This document shows positions 18,906 to 27,806 of a stretch of 64,000 bases of DNA, one piece after another. Numbering within the stretch: the stretch's first letter is position 1; the number at the start of each line of letters is the position of its first letter. Source of the DNA: Legionella lansingensis (GTDB taxonomy: Bacteria; Pseudomonadota; Gammaproteobacteria; Legionellales; Legionellaceae); the NCBI RefSeq assembly GCF_900187355.1, contig NZ_LT906451.1, positions 2,768,001 to 2,832,000 of the forward strand, given 5' to 3'. Below the pieces are notes generated by a model. The model saw only the letters and a list, made by a program, of their open reading frames with translations. It was not told the origin of the DNA and did no database searches. The position numbers and the translations under genes were made by a program.

Positions 18906-20048
18906 ATGCAACAATACAAATCCATTTTTATTTACGGCTTCGCTATTTTTGCGATGTTTTTTGGTTCAGGAAATTTAGTTTTCCCTTTGCAGATTGGAAA
19001 AGCAGCTGGCGATAGCTGGTTGATCGGATTTATCGGTCTTTTACTTACAGGTATATTCTTGCCTTTGACCGGTTTGTTCGTTATCAAACTGTATCAGGGC
19101 AATTATCGCGCTTTCTTTGGAGAGGCTGGCAAGGTTGCATCGTTTTTATTGCCCCTTTTTATGCTTTCTCTATTAGGCTCCTTTGGTGTTGTTCCTCGTT
19201 GTATTACTGTAGCTTATGGTAGCTTTGCTTATTTGTTACCCCAAATCAAGCTCATTCACTTTAGCACTCTTTTCTGCGCCATCACGTTTTTCTTTTGCCT
19301 GAATGATAGAGTCATGATCAAGCTTTTAGGTAAGTGGATGAGTCCTATTTTGCTTGTAACGCTTATCATTTTGATTGTCATTGCAGCGATTAAAGCACCA
19401 CATACGCTTGTACATACCCATACTGATAAGGCTTTTACCTATGGCTTTATCACAGGTTATCAAACCATGGATCTCTTTGCCGCCTTCTTCTTTTCCGCTC
19501 TCATTTTTACGCAAATACAACAGTCTTTACCCAATTCCAATCCGCGCGAAGTTCTGGTTTTTGCGCTAAAATCCAGTGTTCTTGGGGCTTCTTTGTTAGC
19601 TCTCATCTATCTAGGATTTGTTTTTCTTGGCTCTCATTATTCATCGTTAATTAGTGTGCGTGCACCGGAGCTCATGCTACCTGCCATTGCCAAAGTGGCC
19701 ATGGGTCATTCAGCCACACTCTTTATAGGTATCGCGATGTTTCTCTCTTGCTTGACCACGGCTGTTGCCTTGAACAATCTTTATGCACGCTATCTTTGTT
19801 CGACCTTAAAAATAAAAGATGACAAATTTTATTTAGTTTTATTGTTTACAACTTGCTTATCTTTTATCATTTCTTTATTGGATTTTAAGGGCATCGCCGC
19901 TTTCATTGCCCCAATCCTTGAGTTGACCTATCCAGGGATCATTGCGTTAACGATAATGGCAATCGTCATTAAGGGACGACAACCATTTAAAAAGGCAGTG
20001 TTTTATGTTATGACAGTACTCATGTGCCTACCTCTCGCAATGCATTAG
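18906..20048 (+). CDS. brnQ: Branched-chain amino acid carrier BrnQ (LIVCS family)
   Basis: 380 aa, inner-membrane cation-coupled symporter for Leu, Ile and Val. The family signature is near the N-terminus: IYGFAIFAMFFGSGNLVFPLQIG (in two stretches, about 10-32). There are about 11-12 hydrophobic segments. Usual family members are 430-440 aa; this one is shorter but has both ends. AGGAA lies 7 bases before the ATG. The upstream leader region suggests control by branched-chain amino acid supply. Confidence 0.9.
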   Translation: MQQYKSIFIYGFAIFAMFFGSGNLVFPLQIGKAAGDSWLIGFIGLLLTGIFLPLTGLFVIKLYQGNYRAFFGEAGKVASFLLPLFMLSLLGSFGVVPRCITVAYGSFAYLLPQIKLIHFSTLFCAITFFFCLNDRVMIKLLGKWMSPILLVTLIILIVIAAIKAPHTLVHTHTDKAFTYGFITGYQTMDLFAAFFFSALIFTQIQQSLPNSNPREVLVFALKSSVLGASLLALIYLGFVFLGSHYSSLISVRAPELMLPAIAKVAMGHSATLFIGIAMFLSCLTTAVALNNLYARYLCSTLKIKDDKFYLVLLFTTCLSFIISLLDFKGIAAFIAPILELTYPGIIALTIMAIVIKGRQPFKKAVFYVMTVLMCLPLAMH

Positions 20049-20072
20049 GTTTATTACAATAAGGAGATTGCT

Positions 20073-20720
20073 ATGGCTTTGTTTTTTGCAAGAGATTTTG
20101 CTAAAGAATTCGACTCTCTGACCCCTCAATTGGCCGCATTAAAGGAACGCTTCAATGTGGCAGCACAAACCCAACGAGAACAAGAGCACGAGCAACAAGC
20201 AAAGGCTTTCAGTGATGCAGCAAACGATATTGATACCATTATTAGTAATTATCGGAGGTATTTAATTAATAGTGGTAGCTCCTTCCGCAAAGAAAGCCTG
20301 CTTAAAGAATACGAAGAACTTATCCAGTGTCTGCAAAATGTCGCTGACAATCCTCGAGAGTATAATGCTTCTGATCTTATTGAAAGAATAACCCTAGATA
20401 ACCAATACTTGCCCTGTGATGAAATTGCCACTCGTATTTTTAATGCTCTTACTGCTTTATTTTGGCTGGGGGTGGCCGTGGTAGGCTCTATAGCAGGGAT
20501 TCTCTCACTGTCAACAGTTCCAGCAGATACAATAGGGGGGGTAGTTGCTACCGGAATTTGTGTAGGTCTCGTGACGTACGCTTCTATTGAAATGATTGAT
20601 AATCTTTGCCAAGTATTCGAACCTCATCATACGTTTACCAATACGAGAGAAATAAACGACAATGAATTAACTTTATTGGGGCATGTACATGAGGCCTATG
20701 GTATTGCACCAACGATGTGA
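20073..20720 (+). CDS. Hypothetical membrane-hairpin protein, 215 aa
   Basis: Not recognised. Residues about 8-60 are charged and likely coiled coil (ALKERFNVAAQTQREQEHEQ). Two closely spaced hydrophobic stretches (about 127-148 and 152-172: LFWLGVAVVGSIAGILSL and GGVVATGICVGLVTYAS) form a probable membrane hairpin. This layout recalls membrane-inserting effectors of intracellular bacteria, which is inference only. It has AAGGAG before the ATG and begins 24 bp after brnQ, so co-transcription is possible. Confidence 0.7.
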   Translation: MALFFARDFAKEFDSLTPQLAALKERFNVAAQTQREQEHEQQAKAFSDAANDIDTIISNYRRYLINSGSSFRKESLLKEYEELIQCLQNVADNPREYNASDLIERITLDNQYLPCDEIATRIFNALTALFWLGVAVVGSIAGILSLSTVPADTIGGVVATGICVGLVTYASIEMIDNLCQVFEPHHTFTNTREINDNELTLLGHVHEAYGIAPTM

Positions 20721-20743
20721 TCAGTTGAGAGCACGCTGCCGCG

Positions 20744-20826
20744 ATTCCGAATCCCCGCGGCATCGACCGCGAGGTCCATCATGTCAGTCTGGACATGGAT
20801 ACCGCGGTCAAGCCGCGGTAATTCGA
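20744..20826 (-). repeat. Palindromic element flanking typA, left copy
   Basis: About 83 bp with CCGCGG-based arms (ATCCCCGCGGCATCGACCGCG ending in TACCGCGGTCAAGCCGCGGT). The sequence is the reverse complement of the copy at 22880-22960 with few differences, including the central CATCATGTCAGTCTGGA. It belongs to the same family as the elements at 1911 and 50603. Confidence 0.85.
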
Positions 20827-20996
20827 GCAGAAAAAATCCTTACCATAATGGCAGTAACCCCCGAGGCCCCCGTTCTGCTTAGCTCTGAATAGGAATTCAT
20901 CACCAATCAAGGTATAATGGTGCATCCATAACATAGATTTAACTTCACTCTCTGAAGCGATATAGCTCCTGCTTCACGCCCAAGATAGGTCCTTTT

Positions 20997-22817
20997 ATGA
21001 TTGAAAAAATTCGTAATATTGCCATTATCGCTCATGTCGATCATGGTAAAACCACTTTAGTTGATAAGTTATTGCAGCAAACTGGCACGTTAAGTGAACG
21101 TGCGCCAAAAGTAGAACGCGTGATGGATTCTAACGCGCTAGAGAAAGAACGAGGAATCACCATTCTTGCCAAAAACACTTGTGTACATTGGCATGGGTAT
21201 CAAATCAATATCGTTGATACCCCAGGGCATGCTGATTTTGGTGGCGAAGTTGAGCGTATCTTATCCATGGTCGATAGCGTACTACTCTTGGTAGATGCTG
21301 TTGATGGCCCCATGCCGCAGACCCGTTTTGTTACACAAAAAGCCTTTGCCCGCGGCCTAAACCCTATCGTTGTTATCAATAAAATTGATAGACCTGGTGC
21401 TAGAGCGCATTGGGTAATGGATCAAGTCTTTGATTTATTTGATAATTTAGGAGCAACAGACGAGCAGCTTGATTTTCCTGTTGTGTATACATCTGCTTTA
21501 CAGGGTTATGCCAAGCTTGATTTGGACGATGAAGCACATGACATGGCTCCTTTATTACAAACCATTGTTGACAGAGTGGCACCACCTCCTGTCGATGAGG
21601 AAGGTCCGTTTCAAATGCAAATCAGTTCTTTGGATTATTCTTCCTATGTTGGGACGATTGGCATTGGTCGTGTCACCAGAGGACATATTAAAGCTAAATC
21701 TGCGGTCAAGATTATTGACAAAGAAGGCAATGTTCGCAGTGGTCGTTTATTGCAATTACTTGGCTTTAGAGGTTTAGAGCGGGTAGAGGTTGAAGAAGCC
21801 AGAGCCGGTGACATTATTGCCATCACTGGCATTGAGCAACTTAATATTTCCGATACCTTATGTGACCCTAATCATGTGGAAGGCTTACCACCATTAATGG
21901 TGGATGAACCGACCATCAGCATGATTTTCCAAGTCAATGACTCCCCTTTTGCAGGTCAAGAGGGAAAATTTGTGACTAGCCGAAAAGTTCGCGAACGTTT
22001 ACAAACTGAATTATTGCATAATGTGGCGCTGCGCGTAGAAGACACTGAGGATCCTGATAAGTTTAGAGTGTCTGGTCGCGGAGAATTACACTTATCCATT
22101 TTAATCGAAAATATGCGCCGAGAAGGCTATGAACTTGCTATCTGCAAGCCAGAAGTCATCTTAAAAGAAGAGAGTGGTGAACAACAGGAACCCTATGAAC
22201 GGTTAACTGTCGATGTTGAGGAGAATCATCAGGGCACGATTATGGAAAAATTAGGTGAGCGGCGTGGTGAGTTACAAAACATGTTGCCTGATGGTAAAGG
22301 CCGGGTCCGCCTCGACTACGTTATTCCTACCCGTGGTTTGATAGGTTTTCACACTGAATTTTTATCCAGCACATCTGGTACTGGCTTGATGTATCATGTC
22401 TATGACCATTATGGTCCTGCAATTCGTGGTCGCATTGGCAAGAGAAACAATGGGGTTCTGATAGCCAATTGTCAGGGTGCAGCACGAGCTTTTGCCTTAT
22501 TTAACTTACAGGAACGTGGTCGTTTATTTATTGAACCACAAACCGTTTGTTATGAAGGAATGATTGTTGGTATTCATGCTCGTGACAATGACCTGGTGGT
22601 CAATGTCACCAAGGAAAAGCAATTAACCAATATTCGTGCAGCCGGCAGCGACGAAAATATTTTGCTAACACCACCGATTAAATTATCTTTGGAGCAAGCA
22701 TTGGAGTTCATTGACGATGATGAGCTTGTTGAGGTCACGCCACAATCCATTCGTTTACGCAAGAAAGCGTTAAAAGAGCATGAGCGGAAGCGCGCCTCGA
22801 AGATTAGCGATGATTGA
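20997..22817 (+). CDS. typA: Ribosome-associated GTPase TypA/BipA
   Basis: 606 aa translational GTPase of the EF-G class, used for ribosome assembly and stress or low-temperature growth. G1 is AHVDHGKTT (12-20), G3 [11 protein letters not shown]4 NKIDRPGAR. BipA-specific domains follow: [45 protein letters not shown] and the C-terminal domain with [16 protein letters not shown]. Normal length. It is a single gene between two inverted copies of a palindromic repeat. Confidence 0.97.
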   Translation: MIEKIRNIAIIAHVDHGKTTLVDKLLQQTGTLSERAPKVERVMDSNALEKERGITILAKNTCVHWHGYQINIVDTPGHADFGGEVERILSMVDSVLLLVDAVDGPMPQTRFVTQKAFARGLNPIVVINKIDRPGARAHWVMDQVFDLFDNLGATDEQLDFPVVYTSALQGYAKLDLDDEAHDMAPLLQTIVDRVAPPPVDEEGPFQMQISSLDYSSYVGTIGIGRVTRGHIKAKSAVKIIDKEGNVRSGRLLQLLGFRGLERVEVEEARAGDIIAITGIEQLNISDTLCDPNHVEGLPPLMVDEPTISMIFQVNDSPFAGQEGKFVTSRKVRERLQTELLHNVALRVEDTEDPDKFRVSGRGELHLSILIENMRREGYELAICKPEVILKEESGEQQEPYERLTVDVEENHQGTIMEKLGERRGELQNMLPDGKGRVRLDYVIPTRGLIGFHTEFLSSTSGTGLMYHVYDHYGPAIRGRIGKRNNGVLIANCQGAARAFALFNLQERGRLFIEPQTVCYEGMIVGIHARDNDLVVNVTKEKQLTNIRAAGSDENILLTPPIKLSLEQALEFIDDDELVEVTPQSIRLRKKALKEHERKRASKISDD

Positions 22818-22879
22818 CATATGAGAATGTTATAGAATAGGTTCGGGTAGGGCACACTATCACTAAGTTAAGGATTTTT

Positions 22880-22960
22880 TCGAATTACCGCGGCTTGACC
22901 GCGGTATCCATTCCAGACTGACATGATGGACCCCCGCGGTCGATACCGCGGAGATTCGAA
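22880..22960 (+). repeat. Palindromic element flanking typA, right copy
   Basis: TTCGAATTACCGCGGCTTGA at the left and ATACCGCGGAGATTCGAA at the right, with internal CCAGACTGACATGATGGA. It is inverted relative to 20744-20826, so the typA gene is bracketed by inverted repeats about 2 kb apart. Confidence 0.85.
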
Positions 22961-23019
22961 ATCGCTTAACTTAATGGTGGTGAGAGCAGAGCACGAAGTT
23001 AACTCACTAATCACACATC

Positions 23020-23907
23020 ATGAAGCAAAAATTTAAACGAGTTATTTTGTATGCACGACAACATCGAGCTAATCAGGGTGTAAGCGAAAGCTTGCACCGC
23101 TTGGTTGATTTTCTGCAGCATGAACAAGTAGATACCTATTTAGACATAGACACAGCAACCTATTTCGACGTAAAACTACCCATATTAGAACGAAATCTCA
23201 TGGGTAAAAAGCAGGATTTGATTGTCGTGGTAGGCGGCGATGGCAGTTTGCTTTCGGCGGCACGCATGGCTATCAAGGTGAATGTTCCTGTCATTGGTAT
23301 CAATAGAGGCCGGCTTGGCTTTTTAACGGATATTTCGCCGAATAATATTGAGCATCATCTCGGTGCTGTTTTAGCCGGTAAATATGAAGAAGAGCACCGC
23401 TTCTTACTACACACTTGCATCCATGATGGGGAAACCATTTATTTTCAAGGCGATGCCCTTAACGATGTCGTGTTAAGTCGTGGCAATGAAACCCATTTGA
23501 TTGAATTTGATGTTTTCATCAATCAGCGCTTCGTCAGTCGTTACCGCTCCGATGGCATGATCTTATCAACACCAACCGGATCGACAGCTTATGCATTGTC
23601 TGCGGGGGGCCCAATCATGCACCCGCAGTTAAATGCCATTGTTTTAGTGCCTATGTTCTCCCATAGTTTGAGTTCGCGCCCTTTCGTGGTTGACGGTGAG
23701 GTAAAAATTGATCTGAAAATCAGTGAACGTAATGAAAATGATCTAAATATCAGTTGTGATGGGCATGAGTCACGGCTAGTTAAACCAGGACAACTGGTTT
23801 CTATTGAAAAAAACACGCAACAACTGCGTCTATTACATCCTATTGATTACCATTATTATGATACATTACGGATTAAACTTGGCTGGGAATCCAAACATCA
23901 AGGATAA
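23020..23907 (+). CDS. nadK: NAD kinase
   Basis: 295 aa, phosphorylates NAD to NADP. The family motifs are intact: [14 protein letters not shown] (GGDG ATP/NAD site, about 70-82), [21 protein letters not shown] and [17 protein letters not shown]. The C-terminal ISCDGH is present. The stop lies 2 bases before the recN ATG, so the two form an operon, an arrangement found in many Gammaproteobacteria. Confidence 0.96.
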   Translation: MKQKFKRVILYARQHRANQGVSESLHRLVDFLQHEQVDTYLDIDTATYFDVKLPILERNLMGKKQDLIVVVGGDGSLLSAARMAIKVNVPVIGINRGRLGFLTDISPNNIEHHLGAVLAGKYEEEHRFLLHTCIHDGETIYFQGDALNDVVLSRGNETHLIEFDVFINQRFVSRYRSDGMILSTPTGSTAYALSAGGPIMHPQLNAIVLVPMFSHSLSSRPFVVDGEVKIDLKISERNENDLNISCDGHESRLVKPGQLVSIEKNTQQLRLLHPIDYHYYDTLRIKLGWESKHQG

Positions 23908-23909
23908 AC

Positions 23910-25574
23910 ATGCTCACTACCTTGCGCATTGAAAATTTTGCCATCGTCAAGCATTTAGAACTTGATTTTTCCGGGGGAATGACTGCTTTCACAGGAGAAA
24001 CCGGGGCGGGCAAATCAATTATGATCGATGCCCTTATGCTAGCTCTAGGTGAACGAGCCGATGCTTCAGTCATTCGCGCAGGTGAAGAAAAATGCGATAT
24101 TAGTGCTGGCTTCCAAGTTGAGAAAGATTCTGAACCAGCACAATGGCTTCTTGACAACGACTTGCACGTCGAGGATGGCAATGTCATCTTACGCCGTGTC
24201 CTTTACATTGAGGGACGCTCTAAATCTTATATCAACGGCCACCCTTTTCCACTGCAGAAGGTTAAGGAATTAAGTGAGATGCTCGTCCATATTCATGGTC
24301 AGCATCAACACCAAACGTTAATGCAACATGCCACACATAGAGAGCAACTCGACCGCTACGCAGGCCATTTTGAATTTCGTCATGAGATTCAACAACAGTA
24401 TAGGAAATGCCAGCAGATAAAACAGGAACTTGAACTGTTCCATGTTCAAGAGAACCACTCCGATAAGGTTGATCTATTACAATTCCAAATCGATGAATTA
24501 CTAGCAGTGAATCTTCAAGATGGTGAAGTGGAAACACTACACGATGAGCACCAATTACTGCATCATGCCCAGGATTATTTGCAACATGCGCAACAAATTA
24601 CTCATCTGTTAAATGACGATGATGAATTTAACATCTGTTACGGTCTCAATCAGATTCTGCAACGCTTACAAGCACTCCCCCAGGATCATGCAAGCATCAA
24701 AAATAGCAAGGAATTGATTAACAATGCGCTTATCCAGTGCGAAGAGGCCATGGATGAAGTAAAACAATTTTCAGAACAAGTGCAATTAGACCCCGAGCGC
24801 TTGCAAGAAGTTGAAGCACGAATGAGCATGCTACATCAACTGGCGCGCAAATATCATGTTGATGCCAAACTTTTGCCAGCCTACCTGGAAAAGCTGCAAG
24901 CAGAATTGGAACAATTAAAACATTCTGAAGATCGCATCGAGGAACTTAAGAAAGAATATCAAATTCAGGTCAAACACTTTGGAGTACTCGCTGAAAAACT
25001 ACGAGCTTCTCGGCAATTACACGCTACAAAATTAGCCGCGGAAATCACAGCCATTATTCAACAACTCGGGATGCCGAAGGGGCGTGTAGAAATTGAGATC
25101 ACCGCTCTTGAAAAAATGCATCCCCATGGTCTAGACAAGATAGAATACAAAGTTTGCACCAACCCTGGACTAGAACCAGACAGTTTGATAAAAATTGTCT
25201 CTGGCGGTGAACTCTCAAGAATAAGTCTTGCTATTCAAATGATCACCGCACAGCAGGGCACCACTCCTACACTCCTTTTTGATGAAGTGGATGTAGGGAT
25301 AGGAGGAGCGACAGCTGCGCTTGTTGGACAGCTACTTCGTAAGTTAGGTAATCGCCTGCAGGTTTTCTGCGTTACGCATCAACCACAGGTTGCGTCCTGC
25401 GCTCATCATCATTTTGTTGTCGAGAAACACAGTGATAATTACCAAACTTACTCGCGTATCATTGGCTTGAGAGCTGAGGAAAAAATCACTGAAATAGCGC
25501 GCATGTTAGGGGGTTTAACAATCACCGAACAAACGCGCTCACATGCAAAAGAGTTGTTGGAACAAAGCAACTAG
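23910..25574 (+). CDS. recN: DNA repair protein RecN
   Basis: 554 aa, SMC-like ATPase acting in double-strand-break repair. Head domain: Walker A GETGAGKSIM (about 29-38) and the signature/Walker B region VSGGELSRISLA and LLFDEVDVGIGG near the C-terminus. The middle (about 150-390) is a coiled coil rich in Gln, Glu and Leu. The motif VIHGQHQHQTL-like segment (VHIHGQHQHQTL) is typical for RecN. It is translated after nadK with a 2-bp gap. No LexA box is obvious between them. Confidence 0.96.
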   Translation: MLTTLRIENFAIVKHLELDFSGGMTAFTGETGAGKSIMIDALMLALGERADASVIRAGEEKCDISAGFQVEKDSEPAQWLLDNDLHVEDGNVILRRVLYIEGRSKSYINGHPFPLQKVKELSEMLVHIHGQHQHQTLMQHATHREQLDRYAGHFEFRHEIQQQYRKCQQIKQELELFHVQENHSDKVDLLQFQIDELLAVNLQDGEVETLHDEHQLLHHAQDYLQHAQQITHLLNDDDEFNICYGLNQILQRLQALPQDHASIKNSKELINNALIQCEEAMDEVKQFSEQVQLDPERLQEVEARMSMLHQLARKYHVDAKLLPAYLEKLQAELEQLKHSEDRIEELKKEYQIQVKHFGVLAEKLRASRQLHATKLAAEITAIIQQLGMPKGRVEIEITALEKMHPHGLDKIEYKVCTNPGLEPDSLIKIVSGGELSRISLAIQMITAQQGTTPTLLFDEVDVGIGGATAALVGQLLRKLGNRLQVFCVTHQPQVASCAHHHFVVEKHSDNYQTYSRIIGLRAEEKITEIARMLGGLTITEQTRSHAKELLEQSN

Positions 25575-25579
25575 GGCCC

Positions 25580-26905
25580 CTAGACAACGTCATTATTCTC
25601 AAAAGGGCCCCTATAATAAATTCTTAAAGCCAGGACAACCATCACGGCATTATAAACAATGTTAATGCCAACATAGCAAATGATTGCCCCCACTAAGTTT
25701 AGCCAGGGAATGAGGATAAGACAGGCAACAATTTGGAATAGCAAAAGTGATATCGCTAACTTGGCGCCTACCTCACTGCCCCGTTGCGAATATTGGATCA
25801 TCTTGGATAAAGGCATGGACATAGCAAACGTTAGAACATTGATTAGACAGATATAGGTATACGGAAGAGCATCAATAAAATTTGACTTGTACAATAATAG
25901 AATTTGTTTAGCAAAAATACCTATAATCAATACAATGAAACAAGCAACACCTACGCAAATCAATAAGTATTTTTTCATGGTTTGTAATAATTTTTCCCTA
26001 CCTTGAGCAAAAGCAGCAGAGATGTCTGGTCCGATTAAAATACCAATGGGGCTAATCGCAATGAAGGCCAAAGAAATAATAGATACCACAGCTGAAAATA
26101 AGCCTACCACATGATCACCATGCCCTAACAATTCAATGACCATTAGAGGGATAGCAGTAAAGATATATTTATTTAAATTTTGCAAAGTATAGCCATAGAT
26201 TTTTTCCTTCCACAGGTCCACAGTGCTTCCTGGCATCGCAGTGGCGCTTAGGTTTAAATATACCTGAAGTTTTGTTTTTTGTTGGATAACCAGCATTATG
26301 AGCAACAAAATGATGTAGCTTAAGATGAAGGCAATTAACATAATATGAGGAAAATAGACGGGATCGTCATGAAACAACACAGCATAGAGGTAAAAATAAG
26401 CAAACAAACTCAATAGAAAATAAAAAATGGTCTGCATTAAGCTTAAGAGGACAGCGGTTCGCATGTAATCTACAGCACGCAAAAACTGTAGGTAGATATA
26501 ATAAAGAGAAATGGCTATAGCCCCCCAAAGAAACAATGCTAAAGGGTGACTGATCTCAAAAAGCCGCAAATCTTCCAGAGCAAAACTTAAGGCGATGATG
26601 GCCAGACTCAACAATATACCACTCAAAAGCAGAGTAAGATAAATGGGTTTCAGAAAATCTTTGACGGATACGGTTAGAGCAACAATTTCATCGTATTGTT
26701 TCTTAACATAAAATTTGGGGACGTAATAAGCTAAAATCGAATCAATACCAAACGTCATCACTGTGGCGATTAAGAACAAAGCATTGGTTGCAACAGTAAA
26801 ATCACCAAATAATGTCTCACCCGCATTCCTTGCCACGAGCATATTAATGAAAAAAAGCATAAGTTGATCAGCGATGATGATCAGCAGATTAAATGCAAAA
26901 TCCAT
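25580..26905 (-). CDS. Polysaccharide flippase-like membrane protein (Wzx/MATE fold)
   Basis: 441 aa with about 12-14 hydrophobic segments, starting with ADQLMLFFINMLVARNAGETLFGDF, the usual first-helix pattern of Wzx/PST exporters (AGNxL-type). Such proteins move lipid-linked sugars across the inner membrane. No glycosyltransferases are adjacent, so the cargo is unknown. Convergent with recN with 5 bp between stops. Confidence 0.8.
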   Translation of the reverse strand: MDFAFNLLIIIADQLMLFFINMLVARNAGETLFGDFTVATNALFLIATVMTFGIDSILAYYVPKFYVKKQYDEIVALTVSVKDFLKPIYLTLLLSGILLSLAIIALSFALEDLRLFEISHPLALFLWGAIAISLYYIYLQFLRAVDYMRTAVLLSLMQTIFYFLLSLFAYFYLYAVLFHDDPVYFPHIMLIAFILSYIILLLIMLVIQQKTKLQVYLNLSATAMPGSTVDLWKEKIYGYTLQNLNKYIFTAIPLMVIELLGHGDHVVGLFSAVVSIISLAFIAISPIGILIGPDISAAFAQGREKLLQTMKKYLLICVGVACFIVLIIGIFAKQILLLYKSNFIDALPYTYICLINVLTFAMSMPLSKMIQYSQRGSEVGAKLAISLLLFQIVACLILIPWLNLVGAIICYVGINIVYNAVMVVLALRIYYRGPFENNDVV

Positions 26906-27020
26906 ATGAAGCAGATACTGATTAAGTTAAGAATATAACTATACCTAATCAAAGGTTTCTCTACTAGAGAAGTAAAGAATATCTCCTGTACTTTACCACT
27001 TCATCTATTATGTGCTCATC

Positions 27021-27180
27021 TAATTAGTCGTGTCGCAAAATTAAATTTGACACACTTATCGTCACCCTCCGCGAAAGCGGAGGGTCCAGAAGAGCCTTGC
27101 CAATGCTCCCCAGCTTTCGCGGAGGATGACGTAATTACAAAGAAGGTGTATTTCAGTCATTTCGCGACAGCGACTAATTA
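27021..27180. mobile_element. MITE-like element with terminal inverted repeats, copy 2
   Basis: 160 bp bounded by TAATTAGTCG-TGTCGC at the left and GCGACAGCGACTAATTA at the right, an inverted pair differing by a 1-base insertion over about 16-17 positions. Inside is the hairpin CCCTCCGCGAAAGCGGAGGG and a second CTTTCGCGGAGG copy. It matches 3331-3477 almost throughout. No coding capacity, so mobilisation would need a transposase supplied elsewhere. The right end lies 50 bp before the H-NOX start. Confidence 0.75.
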
Positions 27181-27230
27181 TTGCAAATAGACTTATACTT
27201 AAAAGACTAGCGATTTAAAAAGGAATAATA

Positions 27231-27806
27231 ATGGTAGGACTTATACAAAAAATTTTATTTGCCATGATCAAGGACATAAAAGGAGAAGAAGGTGTAAAAA
27301 AATTAAAACAGTTAGCCCGTATTCCTTTAGATAAATCCTTCCAGATGAATCTCGTATATTCGGATGAAGAATGGCAGCGATTGTATGCAGCAGCCCATGA
27401 ATTATTACAATTGAACGAAGAAGAGGTAGTAACAGCTTATGCTGATTATTTTGGCAAGGATGCAATCCAAAGGTTCCCAACCTGGTTCCAGATGTCCAAT
27501 AATTCTTATGAGTTTCTATCCATACAACCCGTCATTCATAATTGCTTTGCAACCAGTAATGCCGACGCCAGCACACGGCAAGCGATCAATGACAAATTTA
27601 GAGTGGAAAAATCGCCTAAAAAACTAATCACCCATTATCGCTCACCCAACAAATTATGTAGTTTATACAAAGCATTAGCCAATTGGGTAATCAACTATTA
27701 TCACGATGAAGCCCAAATAGAAGAAAAAAAATGTCTAAAATTAGGAGATGATGAGTGTGAAATCCACGTGCAGTGGACCAAATTGAGGAACTGGCATGCC
27801 CTATAA
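27231..27806 (+). CDS. H-NOX (haem nitric oxide/oxygen binding) protein
   Basis: 191 aa, the usual length for stand-alone H-NOX sensors. The candidate proximal haem ligand is H103 (QPVIHNCF). The YxSxR haem-propionate motif appears as Y136-R-S138-P-N140, so its arginine is replaced by asparagine. The N-terminus GLIQKILFAMIKD matches the family. AAGGA lies 7 bases before the ATG. The gene overlaps the following histidine kinase gene by 11 bp. Legionella H-NOX genes are known to pair with kinases or diguanylate cyclases, as here. Confidence 0.85.
   Translation: MVGLIQKILFAMIKDIKGEEGVKKLKQLARIPLDKSFQMNLVYSDEEWQRLYAAAHELLQLNEEEVVTAYADYFGKDAIQRFPTWFQMSNNSYEFLSIQPVIHNCFATSNADASTRQAINDKFRVEKSPKKLITHYRSPNKLCSLYKALANWVINYYHDEAQIEEKKCLKLGDDECEIHVQWTKLRNWHAL

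Noticed and set aside
25571-25614. GGGCCCC repeats between recN and the flippase gene
   Set aside because: TAGGGCCCCTAG-type matches are short and lie across the stop codons; too weak to call a terminator or element.
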